Notes: generated by a model not told the origin, from the sequence alone. 64,000 bases of DNA from Brevibacillus_H ginsengisoli (GCF_050113715.1 NZ_JBNJQR010000005.1:62001-126000); one strand, 5' to 3'; positions 16,632-25,667 are shown, numbered from the stretch's first letter. Made by a program: numbers and translations.

Positions 16632-19600
16632 ATGGTTTTTGCTCATCGTAAGACCCCAAAAGTGTTAACTGTTTTATTATCGACCAGTGTTTTTTTAACC
16701 ATGGCAACAGAGACGCTGGCATCGCCGAATATGAGTACACTTACAAACAGGACAAGCTTTGCTGCGACGGCAAGCGCCGATAAGACTGAGCAGGTAGAAA
16801 TAGAGTCCGTCACTGCAACAAACGGGATCATCACAGTAAAGCTTACTGGAAATCCGAAAGACAGTCTCACCGCAGACAACTTTACATTCTTGCTAAAAAT
16901 AGATGATAAGAGGGAAAAAGCGGTATCGGCGACAAGCTTTACGTGGGATGAGGCACAGAACACCGTGCACGTCACATTCAAACCCATTGCTGCAACGAAA
17001 GCCAAGCAAAACGTAGCCATTAGCGTTCTCTTTAATGACGTGAAGACAGCTGCTGATGTGTTTACCATCGCGGAACGAAACGCAAAAATAGCGGAAGTAA
17101 AGATTTACAACGGCTCTAAGGACTTTGTTTTGACCCCAGATTCGGACGAATCCTTGCAGCTTACGGCCATCGCTGAAGATAAAGACGGGAATATCTTAGC
17201 TGGGAAAAAGGCAACCTGGTCATCAGATAACAAGAGCGTAGCGACAGTTGATAAAAACGGCATGGTCAAGGCTGTTGGCGTGGGTACAGCGACGATTACA
17301 GCGACCATCGAGAGAAAGACCGCAAAAGCAAAAGTGAAGGTAACCGAAGGAGCGGCCACCATTAAGGATATCACAGCCTCCAATGGGCTAGTCACCGTGA
17401 CCTTTACCAAGGCTCCAGAAAAAGCCCCCAAACTGAGTGACTTCTCCTTTAAGAAGTGGGTAGATAAGAAAGAAGCACAAAAGTTGGTCATGAGCGGGTT
17501 TACCTGGAACGAATCAACGAGCTCAGCCAGTTTTACCTTTAAACCGTTAGCCGCAGCCAGCAAAAAGCAGAAGGTTGTTATTGGTGTAAGCTATGCCGAT
17601 GCAACCATGGATGCTGATGCCTTTTTCATTGCTGCAAAAAATGCCAAGGTAGAAAAGGTGAAGATTCAACATACATTTGATACCGATTTAACCTTGAATT
17701 CAGATCATGCAGATTTGCAGCTCATTGCAATAGCCACTGACAGCGAGGATCAGATTGTTGCCGGCAAAAAAGTGTCGTGGAAATCGGACAATACAGAGGT
17801 TGCTACTGTCGATCGTAACGGGAAAGTACAGGCTGTTGGTGTCGGTACAACAACGATTACCGCTACTGTCGATGGCAAGTGGGCGACTATTCGCGTCTCA
17901 GTAAAGTCGACTGCCACTCCTCCCAGTCTTACTCTCGGGACTTCCATGCTGAGCGAATCGGCTGCCAATGATGGAAGTATTTCGATGGTGCAAACGATCT
18001 CAATCAGCAACGGAGAATTTGTGGAGCATCCTTCTGCTTCCGACATTGTAGTCAATAATCTCCCGGTCGGTTTGGGAGTAAATGTGACACAAAGCAGCAG
18101 TACGCAGCTCACTATTGCTTTTACGGGAGCAGCGGTGAATCATACTGCGGCAGACAGCAGGAGCAATCTCAGCGTAACGATAGTAAGATCAGCGATTAAA
18201 GGCGCAACAGAAAACATTACTTCAGAAGCGTTCGGGATTCGCTTTGCTGATTCGGTTGTCGTAGTCCCTCCGGGGCCAACGGGGCCAACATTGGTCATCC
18301 TCGCTGTGGATTCCCTAGGGAAAGTCGGAAATGGAAAAATCACTAATTTACAAGCGGGAGTAAAATATGTCGTGACATTTGGCGGGAAAACCTACGGTGT
18401 GCAACAAAACGGAAGCTTAGGAGCGGAAAACTCTCCTGCGGAAGCGTTAGCGGGGACTGAGATTACGGGACTGAAGAATGGAATAGCATATAAAGTCGAA
18501 GAGGAAGCTGTATTTACAGAACGTTTACAAGTCGCTCTATATCGAACGGCTGCGAATGCAACAGTTATTGAAGGCTTGCTAGCAGCCAATCAGCTGGGGT
18601 TGAACGTATCCAGCTATCATAACCTGGATGCAACGGGTAAGACAGCTGTAGCAGCGAAACTAAATAGCCAAAAGTCAACATTTACAAGCAAGAACGCAAT
18701 TCAGACTGTACTCGATGCCGCAGTGGCGGTTGAAAACAAGGTTGCGTCGTTCAGAATGGCCTTGTCTCCGTCAGAAATTGAAGACTTGCTAGCGTCCAAT
18801 GATCTGGGATTGACAACTGTAAGCTATGGTAACTTGGATACTTCGGGCAAGATTGCAGTCTCTTCAGAACTGTTTGGCGAGCGTACGGGTTTCACCAGCA
18901 AGGTAGATATACAGAATGCATTGGATACAGCAGTGACACATGTCATCGAGCAGGCAAAAGTAGATGCCTATAAAAATGCAGCTAACGAAGCAGACATCAA
19001 GGCTTTGTTGGATGCCGCACAAAATGTGTTAGGGCTGGATGTAGTGGCCTATAGGAATTTGGATGCTACAGGTAAGACAAACGTTTCCGCTGAATTGTAC
19101 GGAGGGAAGGCTGCATTTGCGAACAAATCAGCAATCCAGAGTGCACTCGACGCAGCTGTATCCGGCGAAGCGAAAGTGGCGGCTTACAGATTGGCGCAAG
19201 ATGCAGATCAATTCAAAGGCTTGTTAGGCTCCAATTCATTAGGATTGGCTCTGACAGCATACAACCAGTTGGATACGATTGGCAAGACAGTAGTAGCGGG
19301 AGTGCTGGAGGGGCAAAAGGCTGCTTTTGCAACAAAAACAGACATACAGACGGCACTCGATGCGGCTGTTGCCAGTGAAGCCAAGCTAGCCGCCTATCGA
19401 AGCGCAGCGGATGCAGCAGCTATTGAAGGTTTGTTAGCAGTCAATCAGCTCGGGTTGGATGTACTTGGCTATAATGCCTTGGATGTCACAGGCAAGACAA
19501 CCGTTTCGGGGACATTGAACAGCCAAAAGGCAGGGTTCACAAGCAAAGCAGCAATTCAGGCTGCACTGGATGCGGCTGTTGCCAGTGAAGCCAAACTAGC

Positions 19601-21254
19601 GGCCTATCGAAGCGCAGCGGATGCAGCAGCTATTGAAGGTTTGTTAGCAGTCAATCAGCTCGGGTTGGATGTACTTGGCTATAATGCCTTGGATGTCACA
19701 GGCAAGACAACCGTTTTGGGGACACTGAACAGCCAAAAGGCATCGTTCACAAGTAAAGCAGCAATTCAGGCTGTACTGGATGCTGCGGTGAACGATGAAA
19801 TCAAAATAAGTGCCTACAGGGTAGCGCCAGATTCTCACGAAATAGAAAACTTGTTGACGGCAAATGATTTAGCTTTGGACCTAACGGCCTACAATCAGTT
19901 GGACTCAGGGTACAAGACATCAGTGGCTATCGGTCTGTTTAACATGCGAGCCGACTTCACTAGCAAGGATAAGATTAAAACTGCATTGGATTCATTAGTG
20001 GCTAATGCGATTGAGCAAGTAAAAGTAGATGCCTATAAAAATGCAGCTAATGCAGCAATCATCAAGGCTTTGCTGGATGCCGAGCAAAATGTGTTAGGGC
20101 TGGATGTAGTGGCCTATAGGAATTTGGATGCTACAGGAAAGACGAACGTTTCCGCTGAATTGTACGGAGGGAAAGCAGCATTTGCGAACAAATCAGCAAT
20201 CCAGAGTGCACTCGATGCAGCCGTCGCCATCGAAGCGAAAGTTGCAGCTTACAGATTGGCGGAAGATGCCGATGAAATCAAAAGTTTGTTGGCGGCCAAT
20301 GAGTTAGGGTTGGATCTGACATCGTATAATCAGCTTGACAATACGGGAAAAACAGCAGTAGCTCAGGTGTTGTTTGGGCAAAAGGCGACGTTTAAAACAG
20401 CTGACGACATTCTGGAGGCTCTAAATAACGCTGTTCCCAGCGAAGCGATGCTGGCTTCCTACAGAATGGCGACAAGTGCGGATGAGATGAAAAATCTGCT
20501 TGATGCAAACCTGATTGGTTTGGATCTTACGGCCTACAACGAGCTGGACGACCAAGGAAAGCTGACAGTAGCCGCCGTACTTGTAGACCATCAGGCGGAA
20601 TTTCTGAGTGTATCGGCAATTCAGGGTGCGTTGAACCCGGCTGCCCAGAACGAAGCCAAGATAGCAGTTTACCGAATGGCAGGGGATGCTGGGGTTATCC
20701 AGGGGCTGCTTGATGAAAATGCATTGTCAATCGATCAGGGTGATTATCCTTCATTGGACTCCATGCGCCAGAATAAAGTGGCTCAGCAAATATTCGACTC
20801 GAAGGGTGGTCTTGGCAACGCAGACATTTTACAAAACAGCGTCAAGAGACTTGCAGCCATACAAGCGATTGTCGATGCCGCAAGAAGAGCGAACTGGACT
20901 CTAGTTGATGGGAATACGTTTGCAAGGTCTGGATATAACTTCTCAGTGGACTTTGTGCCCTTTGTGGAGAATGCCATGGAATACAAATACGGCATGCGAG
21001 GTGAGGGAATAGGAGACTATTTTAATATGGAGGTAGATGAGATCCCTCAGCAGATTAATCTTATTAACTTAGGAGCAACAAATTCATATTATTGGACAGG
21101 AGTTGATTGGCGCAATTTTGTTGTTGCTGGGATTAAAGGGGTATCGGGTAGCAACTTTAACTCAGTGAAAAATGCCGTGACAGTAGCTAGAGCGGCAAAA
21201 GGCGGGGATCTCAGCGCTCGAGAAATCCAGGATGCCGTGGACAGTCTCAAATAA
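16632..21254 (+). CDS. Large secreted repeat protein with Ig-like domains (1540 aa)
   Basis: A signal peptide covers residues ~1-31 (TVLLSTSVFLTMATETLA). Residues ~55-440 hold paired modules: a VTATNGIITVKLTGNP-type beta domain followed by a Big2-like Ig domain with the typical TWSSDNKSVATVDKNGMVKAVG pattern, present twice. Residues ~440-620 hold further beta-rich sequence. Residues ~635-1410 hold eleven helical repeats of ~70 residues (core: AYR..A....I..LL....LGL....Y..LD..GK). A distinct ~120-residue C-terminal domain contains many aromatic residues. No SLH, LPXTG or other anchor is visible, so attachment is unknown. It is probably a cell-surface or extracellular structural or adhesive protein. 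AAGGATG lies upstream of the ATG. Confidence 0.8.
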   Translation: MVFAHRKTPKVLTVLLSTSVFLTMATETLASPNMSTLTNRTSFAATASADKTEQVEIESVTATNGIITVKLTGNPKDSLTADNFTFLLKIDDKREKAVSATSFTWDEAQNTVHVTFKPIAATKAKQNVAISVLFNDVKTAADVFTIAERNAKIAEVKIYNGSKDFVLTPDSDESLQLTAIAEDKDGNILAGKKATWSSDNKSVATVDKNGMVKAVGVGTATITATIERKTAKAKVKVTEGAATIKDITASNGLVTVTFTKAPEKAPKLSDFSFKKWVDKKEAQKLVMSGFTWNESTSSASFTFKPLAAASKKQKVVIGVSYADATMDADAFFIAAKNAKVEKVKIQHTFDTDLTLNSDHADLQLIAIATDSEDQIVAGKKVSWKSDNTEVATVDRNGKVQAVGVGTTTITATVDGKWATIRVSVKSTATPPSLTLGTSMLSESAANDGSISMVQTISISNGEFVEHPSASDIVVNNLPVGLGVNVTQSSSTQLTIAFTGAAVNHTAADSRSNLSVTIVRSAIKGATENITSEAFGIRFADSVVVVPPGPTGPTLVILAVDSLGKVGNGKITNLQAGVKYVVTFGGKTYGVQQNGSLGAENSPAEALAGTEITGLKNGIAYKVEEEAVFTERLQVALYRTAANATVIEGLLAANQLGLNVSSYHNLDATGKTAVAAKLNSQKSTFTSKNAIQTVLDAAVAVENKVASFRMALSPSEIEDLLASNDLGLTTVSYGNLDTSGKIAVSSELFGERTGFTSKVDIQNALDTAVTHVIEQAKVDAYKNAANEADIKALLDAAQNVLGLDVVAYRNLDATGKTNVSAELYGGKAAFANKSAIQSALDAAVSGEAKVAAYRLAQDADQFKGLLGSNSLGLALTAYNQLDTIGKTVVAGVLEGQKAAFATKTDIQTALDAAVASEAKLAAYRSAADAAAIEGLLAVNQLGLDVLGYNALDVTGKTTVSGTLNSQKAGFTSKAAIQAALDAAVASEAKLAAYRSAADAAAIEGLLAVNQLGLDVLGYNALDVTGKTTVLGTLNSQKASFTSKAAIQAVLDAAVNDEIKISAYRVAPDSHEIENLLTANDLALDLTAYNQLDSGYKTSVAIGLFNMRADFTSKDKIKTALDSLVANAIEQVKVDAYKNAANAAIIKALLDAEQNVLGLDVVAYRNLDATGKTNVSAELYGGKAAFANKSAIQSALDAAVAIEAKVAAYRLAEDADEIKSLLAANELGLDLTSYNQLDNTGKTAVAQVLFGQKATFKTADDILEALNNAVPSEAMLASYRMATSADEMKNLLDANLIGLDLTAYNELDDQGKLTVAAVLVDHQAEFLSVSAIQGALNPAAQNEAKIAVYRMAGDAGVIQGLLDENALSIDQGDYPSLDSMRQNKVAQQIFDSKGGLGNADILQNSVKRLAAIQAIVDAARRANWTLVDGNTFARSGYNFSVDFVPFVENAMEYKYGMRGEGIGDYFNMEVDEIPQQINLINLGATNSYYWTGVDWRNFVVAGIKGVSGSNFNSVKNAVTVARAAKGGDLSAREIQDAVDSLK
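19368..19787 (+). repeat. Near-identical 210-bp tandem duplication in the repeat protein
   Basis: Two adjacent units start at 19368 and 19578 and differ at only a handful of bases, with a period of exactly 210 bp (70 codons). They encode repeat units 5 and 6. Other units are much more diverged, so this duplication or gene conversion is recent. Units 3 and 8 (starting near 18960 and 20025) are also much more alike than their neighbours, which suggests an earlier block duplication. Confidence 0.88.
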
Positions 21255-21305
21255 GCATTATGGCCAGTTTATAACGTCCAAAAGGTTACTGATAGAAAAA
21301 ATATG

Positions 21306-21334
21306 ACCTGATTTCCTTAGGAAGTCAGGTTTTT
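21306..21334 (+). terminator. Terminator after the large repeat protein
   Basis: ACCTGA pairs with TCAGGT, extended by TTCC/GGAA, and is followed by TTTTTCTCTTTT. An A-run precedes it. Confidence 0.8.
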
Positions 21335-21399
21335 CTCTTTTAAAAAAACGTTATTCATCCTTCTCATTTTATCCAAGAAGATAGCAGGTAAGCACACAA

Positions 21400-21428
21400 T
21401 TGACTCACTTTCGGAGAATAACTATAAT
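21400..21428 (+). promoter_or_regulatory. Sigma-A promoter of the Rrf2 gene
   Basis: TTGACT (21400-21405) and TATAAT (21423-21428) are spaced by 17 bases, which is close to ideal. The Rrf2 operator at 21426-21450 overlaps the -10 and start region, so repressor binding would block transcription. Confidence 0.75.
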
Positions 21429-21450
21429 TAGGACAATACATATCTGAATT
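21426..21450. promoter_or_regulatory. Rrf2 operator site 1 (autoregulatory)
   Basis: AATTAGGACA-N5-TATCTGAATT is an imperfect inverted repeat (7 of 10 arm positions agree with site 2). The right arm TATCTGAATT is the exact reverse complement of the left arm of site 2 at 21986. Both sites have a five-base spacer. Confidence 0.6.
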
Positions 21451-21463
21451 TGAGGTGATCCTA

Positions 21464-21970
21464 TTGCAATACAGCATCGGTGTTGAATACGCACTTCACT
21501 GCCTGACCTACCTAGTTACAAATAGTCAACCAGATGTTTGTATCGGTGTGAAAGAGCTGGCCACGTATCAAGGTGTGTCTGAAACTTATTTGTCCAAAAT
21601 ATTTACGAAATTAAAAAAGGCTGGCATCGTACGATCGGTTCTGGGAACAAAAGGCGGGTATGAGCTATCCAAAAGACCAGAAGATATTTCGTTTTGGGAT
21701 GTAATTCAGGCGATAGAGGGAGTAGCACCTCTTTTTCAATGTAAAGAAATTAGGCAAAAGTCAGTTCTGAACAAGGATGGAGAAGTTCCAGACTTCTGCC
21801 ACTCTCCCTGTACAATACGTAAAATTATGGATGAAGCTGAAGATTTGATGCGTCAATATTTGAAGGCGAAGACTCTTCGGGAGCTAACAGAAACCCTGCA
21901 AGAGAGAATTCCAAAAGAACGACAAGAAGAGACAAAGGCGTGGTTTCAAGAGGCTCTACGTCAACGTTAA
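21464..21970 (+). CDS. Rrf2-family transcriptional regulator
   Basis: About 168 residues with the Rrf2 winged-helix start (QYSIGVEYALHCLTYL) and recognition segment VSETYLSKIFTKLKKAGIVRSVLGTKGGYELSK. A C-terminal region has three cysteines (Cys-Lys-Glu, then CHSPC) that could bind an Fe-S cluster or sense oxidants, as in some Rrf2 proteins. The TTG at 21464 follows GAGGTGAT and gives the family's usual N-terminus; a GTG at 21455 is in frame but overlaps that site. It lies 66 bases upstream of an MFS exporter and shares an operator motif with it, so it probably represses both. Confidence 0.88.
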   Translation: MQYSIGVEYALHCLTYLVTNSQPDVCIGVKELATYQGVSETYLSKIFTKLKKAGIVRSVLGTKGGYELSKRPEDISFWDVIQAIEGVAPLFQCKEIRQKSVLNKDGEVPDFCHSPCTIRKIMDEAEDLMRQYLKAKTLRELTETLQERIPKERQEETKAWFQEALRQR

Positions 21971-21985
21971 AAATTTTTGTATTTA

Positions 21986-22010
21986 AATTCAGATAAGACA
22001 TATCTGTATT
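21986..22010. promoter_or_regulatory. Rrf2 operator site 2, upstream of the MFS transporter
   Basis: AATTCAGATA-AGACA-TATCTGTATT has arms complementary at 9 of 10 positions. The same motif with the same spacing covers the rrf2 promoter, linking the two genes to one regulator. Confidence 0.65.
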
Positions 22011-22036
22011 GTATGGATATAAGGAGGGGAAGAAAT

Positions 22037-23209
22037 ATGTTTTCTAGGAGATTAGCATTCAAGTTGCTCATTAGCTGGGTTACATTGTTTGTTATCGGTG
22101 TTGATTTATTTGTTGTGTCTCCTTTGTTACCAACAATTACTGGAGCCTTTCGTATAAGTCCTGAAGAGGGAGGTTGGATGGTTTCGCTTTTCTCCGTGAT
22201 GTATGTATTTTTTTCTCCTGCATTTGGTTCGCTGTCTGATAAGGTGGGGAGAAAAAAATTACTCATATTCGGATTACTATTATTTTCGCTTGCTAATGTT
22301 TGTACCTCTATGTCAACTTCGTATGTATTGCTTTTGTGCAGTCGGATAATCGCTGGTATATCTGTTGCGGCTGTAACTCCAAGTATTTACGCGATAATTG
22401 GTGACACGTCACCCGAAGATAAACGTGCATCTTCACTTGCAATTGTGAATTCTGGACTGCTAACGGCCATTTGGACTGGAGCTCCTGTGGGAGCGCTTCT
22501 CGGAAATGCATTTGGTTGGCAATCGGTCTTTTGGATTTTAGCGGCGGCTAGTGTGATGTTGATTTTGGCAAATCAGATTGTTTGGCCTCCCATTATCTCT
22601 TCCAAAGTAAATTCGCCGTCATCTGTAAAAAGAACGATCTTGATTAAATCGGTTCTAGTGACAGCGTTGTGGAGTATGTCGGTCTATGGTTTTTATACAT
22701 ATATTGGGGTTGGGTTCCATCAGGTGAATGAATACACCGACTATCAGGTTGCTACTCTTGTTATGGTATATGGAGTGGGGGCTTTAGCAGGGAGCTTGTT
22801 TGGCGGGAAGATCACTGATGGTCTAGGCGCACATCGGGTTGTGAAAGCAAGCTTAGCGGTAATGGCTGTTCTCTTACTTTTCATTGGGGTGTTCATACAT
22901 CAAACGTTATTTATGTACATCTTCCTGGCGGTATTTGCCTTGAGTGCCTATGCATTTTTTCCTGCTCAACAATCATTGCTAGTAAGCATGTATCCAAATC
23001 ATCGAGGGACTTTCCTGGCATGGAACAGTAGTTTTTTGTATCTTGGAATGACCTGTGGAGCAGGACTGGGGAGTGAGGTTTTAAAAGAATCCAGTTTTTC
23101 GGCATTATCATTTGTATGTGCAGGTGTGGCCGTTAGCGGATTTATATATTTTACTTTAATGTCGGAGACGTCAGTCTGGTCTCAAAGAAAAGAAGATCAA
23201 TCAGGCTAG
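22037..23209 (+). CDS. MFS transporter (drug-efflux type)
   Basis: About 390 residues with twelve hydrophobic helices. The loop GSLSDKVGRKKLLIFGL between helices 2 and 3 is the classic MFS motif A, and the helix 5 region (NSGLLTAIWTGAPVGALLGNAFGW) resembles the antiporter motif of the DHA1 drug-efflux family. Substrate unknown. The ATG at 22037 has AAGGAGGGG upstream. It is likely to be derepressed when the neighbouring Rrf2 protein is inactivated. Confidence 0.88.
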   Translation: MFSRRLAFKLLISWVTLFVIGVDLFVVSPLLPTITGAFRISPEEGGWMVSLFSVMYVFFSPAFGSLSDKVGRKKLLIFGLLLFSLANVCTSMSTSYVLLLCSRIIAGISVAAVTPSIYAIIGDTSPEDKRASSLAIVNSGLLTAIWTGAPVGALLGNAFGWQSVFWILAAASVMLILANQIVWPPIISSKVNSPSSVKRTILIKSVLVTALWSMSVYGFYTYIGVGFHQVNEYTDYQVATLVMVYGVGALAGSLFGGKITDGLGAHRVVKASLAVMAVLLLFIGVFIHQTLFMYIFLAVFALSAYAFFPAQQSLLVSMYPNHRGTFLAWNSSFLYLGMTCGAGLGSEVLKESSFSALSFVCAGVAVSGFIYFTLMSETSVWSQRKEDQSG

Positions 23210-23409
23210 GTAGAGGGGGCTATGGGGGAGATGGGAGAGGTTTTAATTATAATTCAATAGTCCCTGCATATGAGGTTTACGGTAATATTAATGGCTCAGG
23301 ATATCAGTCTTTATATAAATATAAACCTGACAGCCCTTTAGATATATATAAACCTGTTGATGGACCAGGTGATGTAGAAGTTCCTGGAGCAACAATTAAG
23401 AAGAAATAA
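23210..23409 (+). pseudogene. Orphan 3' gene fragment (Gly/Tyr-rich tail)
   Basis: An open frame overlapping the MFS stop reads GRGGYGGDGRGFNYN, then SLYKYKPDSPLDIYKPVD and ends GDVEVPGATIKKK at 23409. It lacks a start codon and ribosome site of its own, but the composition looks protein-like. I read it as the tail of a deleted gene; I do not recognise the family. Confidence 0.35.
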
Positions 23410-23455
23410 TTGATTTTAACAATAAGGTGAGAGCTGAGCCTTCTTTGTGATAGGA

Positions 23456-23551
23456 TGATCAAACAATACATCCGCGATAAACACTGAATACTTAAAATAT
23501 GAAGATAAAGAAAACCGCTACAGACAAGAAGGTTGGGGAAATATGCAATGA
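23456..23551 (+). pseudogene. Short C-terminal gene fragment
   Basis: A frame reading NTEYLKYEDKENRYRQEGWGNMQ and stopping at 23551 looks like the last residues of a real protein, but a stop lies shortly upstream and no start is available. It ends 10 bases before the DUF4176-like stub, a spacing typical of genes once in one operon. Confidence 0.3.
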
Positions 23552-23561
23552 GGAAAAAAAG

Positions 23562-23625
23562 ATGAAAAACCCAAAGCACTTTTTGCCTATCGGTTCAGTC
23601 GTTTTGCTACGTGAAGGTAAAAAAA
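23562..23625 (+). pseudogene. Truncated DUF4176-like gene (type VII secretion-associated family)
   Basis: An ATG with AGGAAAAAAAG upstream begins MKNPKHFLPIGSVVLLREGKK. The LPIGSVVLLKGG-type start is characteristic of small DUF4176 proteins encoded near WXG100/LXG type VII secretion effectors. After ~21 residues the family pattern is lost and the sequence enters the terminator of the opposite-strand two-component operon, so the gene is cut off. The frame stays open to 23813 but there overlaps the response regulator gene. Confidence 0.45.
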
Positions 23626-23655
23626 CCCACACCAAACCTTACATGGTGCGGGTTT
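23617..23655 (-). terminator. Terminator of the NarL-type two-component operon
   Basis: On the minus strand AAACCCGCACC pairs with GGTGTGGGTTT, then a seven-T run follows. It lies 80 bases beyond the response regulator stop. Confidence 0.78.
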
Positions 23656-23734
23656 ACTCATTGTGTTTGGTTATCATTTTTGTGCTTTTTTTGTTATGTA
23701 TCGAGGGCGATGGATGTTTTACAAAGCAAAAGAA

Positions 23735-24385
23735 TCATTTCTCATTTGTTAAGTATAAAAGCAATTCCGTACGGCTATTCAGATTGAGCTTGTCTAGTAT
23801 ACGAGATACATAATTTTTTATGGTGCCTTCTGTCAGATAGAGAGCTTCGCTAATTGCTTTATTACTTTTGCCTAGCTTTATTTGATCGGTTACCTCTATT
23901 TCCCTAGGGGTCAGAAGTGAAGAGAGGTCTCTCTTTTCAGAGAGTTTACTAGTAGATGCATCTTTTATTTCGGGTAGGGCATTAATGATGATTGATGTGA
24001 TTTGCGTAGGAAGCAGCAAATTCCCCTCACATGCGGCTCGGATTGATTTAATAATTTCTTTTGAGTTGGAATCTTTGAGTATATAGCCATCCGCGCCATT
24101 TTTCAGACAGCCAAAAATAAACTCATCTTCATCAAAAGTCGTGAGGATGATCACTTTCACATCTGGGTACTTCTCTTTTACAGCTTTTGTAGCTTCAATG
24201 CCGTCCATCACAGGCATTCTGATATCCATGAGAATGACATCAGGAAGTGCAATCTGTAACAAAGAGAGAAGTTCCTCTCCATTTGCCGCCTCACCTATGA
24301 TGTTTATATCCTCGTAGAGGCTCATGATCATTTTTAAGCCTTCACGTACAATCGTCTGGTCATCGACAATGATGATATCAGTCAT
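23735..24385 (-). CDS. NarL/LuxR-type response regulator
   Basis: A 216-residue protein with a receiver domain (IIIVDDQTIVREGL, phosphorylation Asp54 in VILMDIRMPVMDG, and Lys104 in ILKD) and a C-terminal LuxR helix-turn-helix (LTPREIEVTDQIKLGKSNKAISEALYLTEGTIKNYVSRILDKL). Its ATG directly follows the stop codon of the kinase gene. Together they resemble LiaRS/DesRK-type pairs that respond to membrane or envelope stress. The likely target is the divergent CPBP protease gene. Confidence 0.92.
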   Translation of the reverse strand: MTDIIIVDDQTIVREGLKMIMSLYEDINIIGEAANGEELLSLLQIALPDVILMDIRMPVMDGIEATKAVKEKYPDVKVIILTTFDEDEFIFGCLKNGADGYILKDSNSKEIIKSIRAACEGNLLLPTQITSIIINALPEIKDASTSKLSEKRDLSSLLTPREIEVTDQIKLGKSNKAISEALYLTEGTIKNYVSRILDKLNLNSRTELLLYLTNEK

Positions 24386-25549
24386 TTATAAGCTCTCCGC
24401 ACTTGTGACGTAGGGGATTTCGGCGAGTACCGTAAAGCCCCGATTTTTTTCTGAACGAAAGCGAACAGTGCCTTTTATTTCCTCGATACGTTTTTCTATT
24501 CCGCGTAGGCCATGTGATTTTTGAATGTGACTGCACCCTGTGCCATCGTCATTCACGACGACTCGTATAATGCTTTCACATCTTGTCACTTCTATTTGAA
24601 AGGTTTGGGGACTGCCATGTTTTACGCCATTGGTTATAGCTTCCCGCACGGTTTTGAAAATGCCTTTTTTAATACTTGTAATGGCCTGCTCTACGTGATC
24701 ATCAAAAATAAGTGAACATTGTATTCTCCCAGATAACTGGATGCTTTGTGCAAGTTCATTTAGTAATTTTTCCAAGCTTATGTTGCTATTCCAGATATCC
24801 TCATGCAGAATGGCAACGGCTTTGCGCAGGTCGAGCATGGAGTTTTGCATGATTCCCTGTGCTTTGTTCAGTGCTTCCTTAGACTTTAGGGGACTGGAAT
24901 AGAGAGTATTTTCGGCAAATTCAAGATGCATACGAAGTGACACGAGCCCGTGCCCAATCGAATCATGAAGCTCCTGAGCAATTCTAGTCCGTTCCTTAAC
25001 GATAGCCATCTCTTTCAAATCCTCCGAATAAGTCAGGAGTTGAACATTCGCTTCCTTTAATTGAGAGTTTAATTGTTGCACTTTTTCTTTCTCTAAGTTG
25101 TTCTGCCGGAACAAATAAACTACCAGCAGAATGGCAAGGTAGGTGAAAAGACCCTCTTCCAATCCGACCTGGAGAGTAGTTAATGTCCATACGTATACTA
25201 GAACATGCAAAGCCAACATGCTCATGGGAAAGACACCGCTGGTCAAAAACAGCTCTATTAGAGGAAAAATATAATAAACACTCGCTGCAGAACTGTTGAA
25301 TTGATACATGTATAGACTAATGCCTACTATACTCGTAGACATGGAGAGATAGTAAAGTCCTCGATTTCTACTAAGCAGATGATAGCGATGTCTCCAGTAA
25401 TCATTTGCTTGGATTAGCAGAATTCCGGCAGCAAAAAGGAGCTTTGTCGTATTTGAGAGGGTGTGACCTGAGAGAATGTCGACTTCCACAAGCAGGACAA
25501 TAGCAAGCCGCAGGGCTACAACCATAATGAGCGCATTTCTGTTTTTCAC
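24386..25549 (-). CDS. HisKA_3-type sensor histidine kinase
   Basis: About 387 residues. The N-terminal ~140 residues hold five or six hydrophobic segments with short loops, so signal sensing is probably in the membrane. A coiled linker leads to RTRIAQELHDSIGHGLVSL (phosphorylated His) and an HATPase_c domain with TNGVKHG, DDGTGC and HGLRGIEKRI. I prefer the GTG at 25549, because GGATGTGATC just upstream matches the 16S rRNA tail well; a TTG at 25564 is an alternative. Confidence 0.9.
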   Translation of the reverse strand: MKNRNALIMVVALRLAIVLLVEVDILSGHTLSNTTKLLFAAGILLIQANDYWRHRYHLLSRNRGLYYLSMSTSIVGISLYMYQFNSSAASVYYIFPLIELFLTSGVFPMSMLALHVLVYVWTLTTLQVGLEEGLFTYLAILLVVYLFRQNNLEKEKVQQLNSQLKEANVQLLTYSEDLKEMAIVKERTRIAQELHDSIGHGLVSLRMHLEFAENTLYSSPLKSKEALNKAQGIMQNSMLDLRKAVAILHEDIWNSNISLEKLLNELAQSIQLSGRIQCSLIFDDHVEQAITSIKKGIFKTVREAITNGVKHGSPQTFQIEVTRCESIIRVVVNDDGTGCSHIQKSHGLRGIEKRIEEIKGTVRFRSEKNRGFTVLAEIPYVTSAESL

Positions 25550-25624
25550 ACTGATCACATCCAAAAACTATTGTGTTACGACAAGATTATTGTAAACGAT
25601 GCTAGGCTGCAACAGGAACAGTTT

Positions 25625-25667
25625 ACGAAAGTCATATCCGAAATGATGACGAAAGTAATATCGAAAA
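25625..25667. promoter_or_regulatory. Direct repeat upstream of the CPBP gene, candidate regulator sites
   Basis: ACGAAAGTCATATCCGAAA (25625-25643) and ACGAAAGTAATATCGAAAA (25649-25667) are direct repeats at a 24-base period, with a third partial ACGATCG after them. They lie in the 206-base divergent gap between the two-component genes and the CPBP gene. They could be sites for the NarL-type regulator. Confidence 0.45.

Noticed and set aside
18520..20850. Regular repeats suggestive of a CRISPR array or satellite DNA
   Set aside because: The 210-bp periodicity is in frame with a continuous coding sequence, and the units diverge mostly at tolerated positions, so they are protein repeats.
23626..23813. 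Extension of the DUF4176-like frame to 23813
   Set aside because: After ~21 residues the sequence loses family resemblance and coincides with the opposite operon's terminator and response regulator gene.
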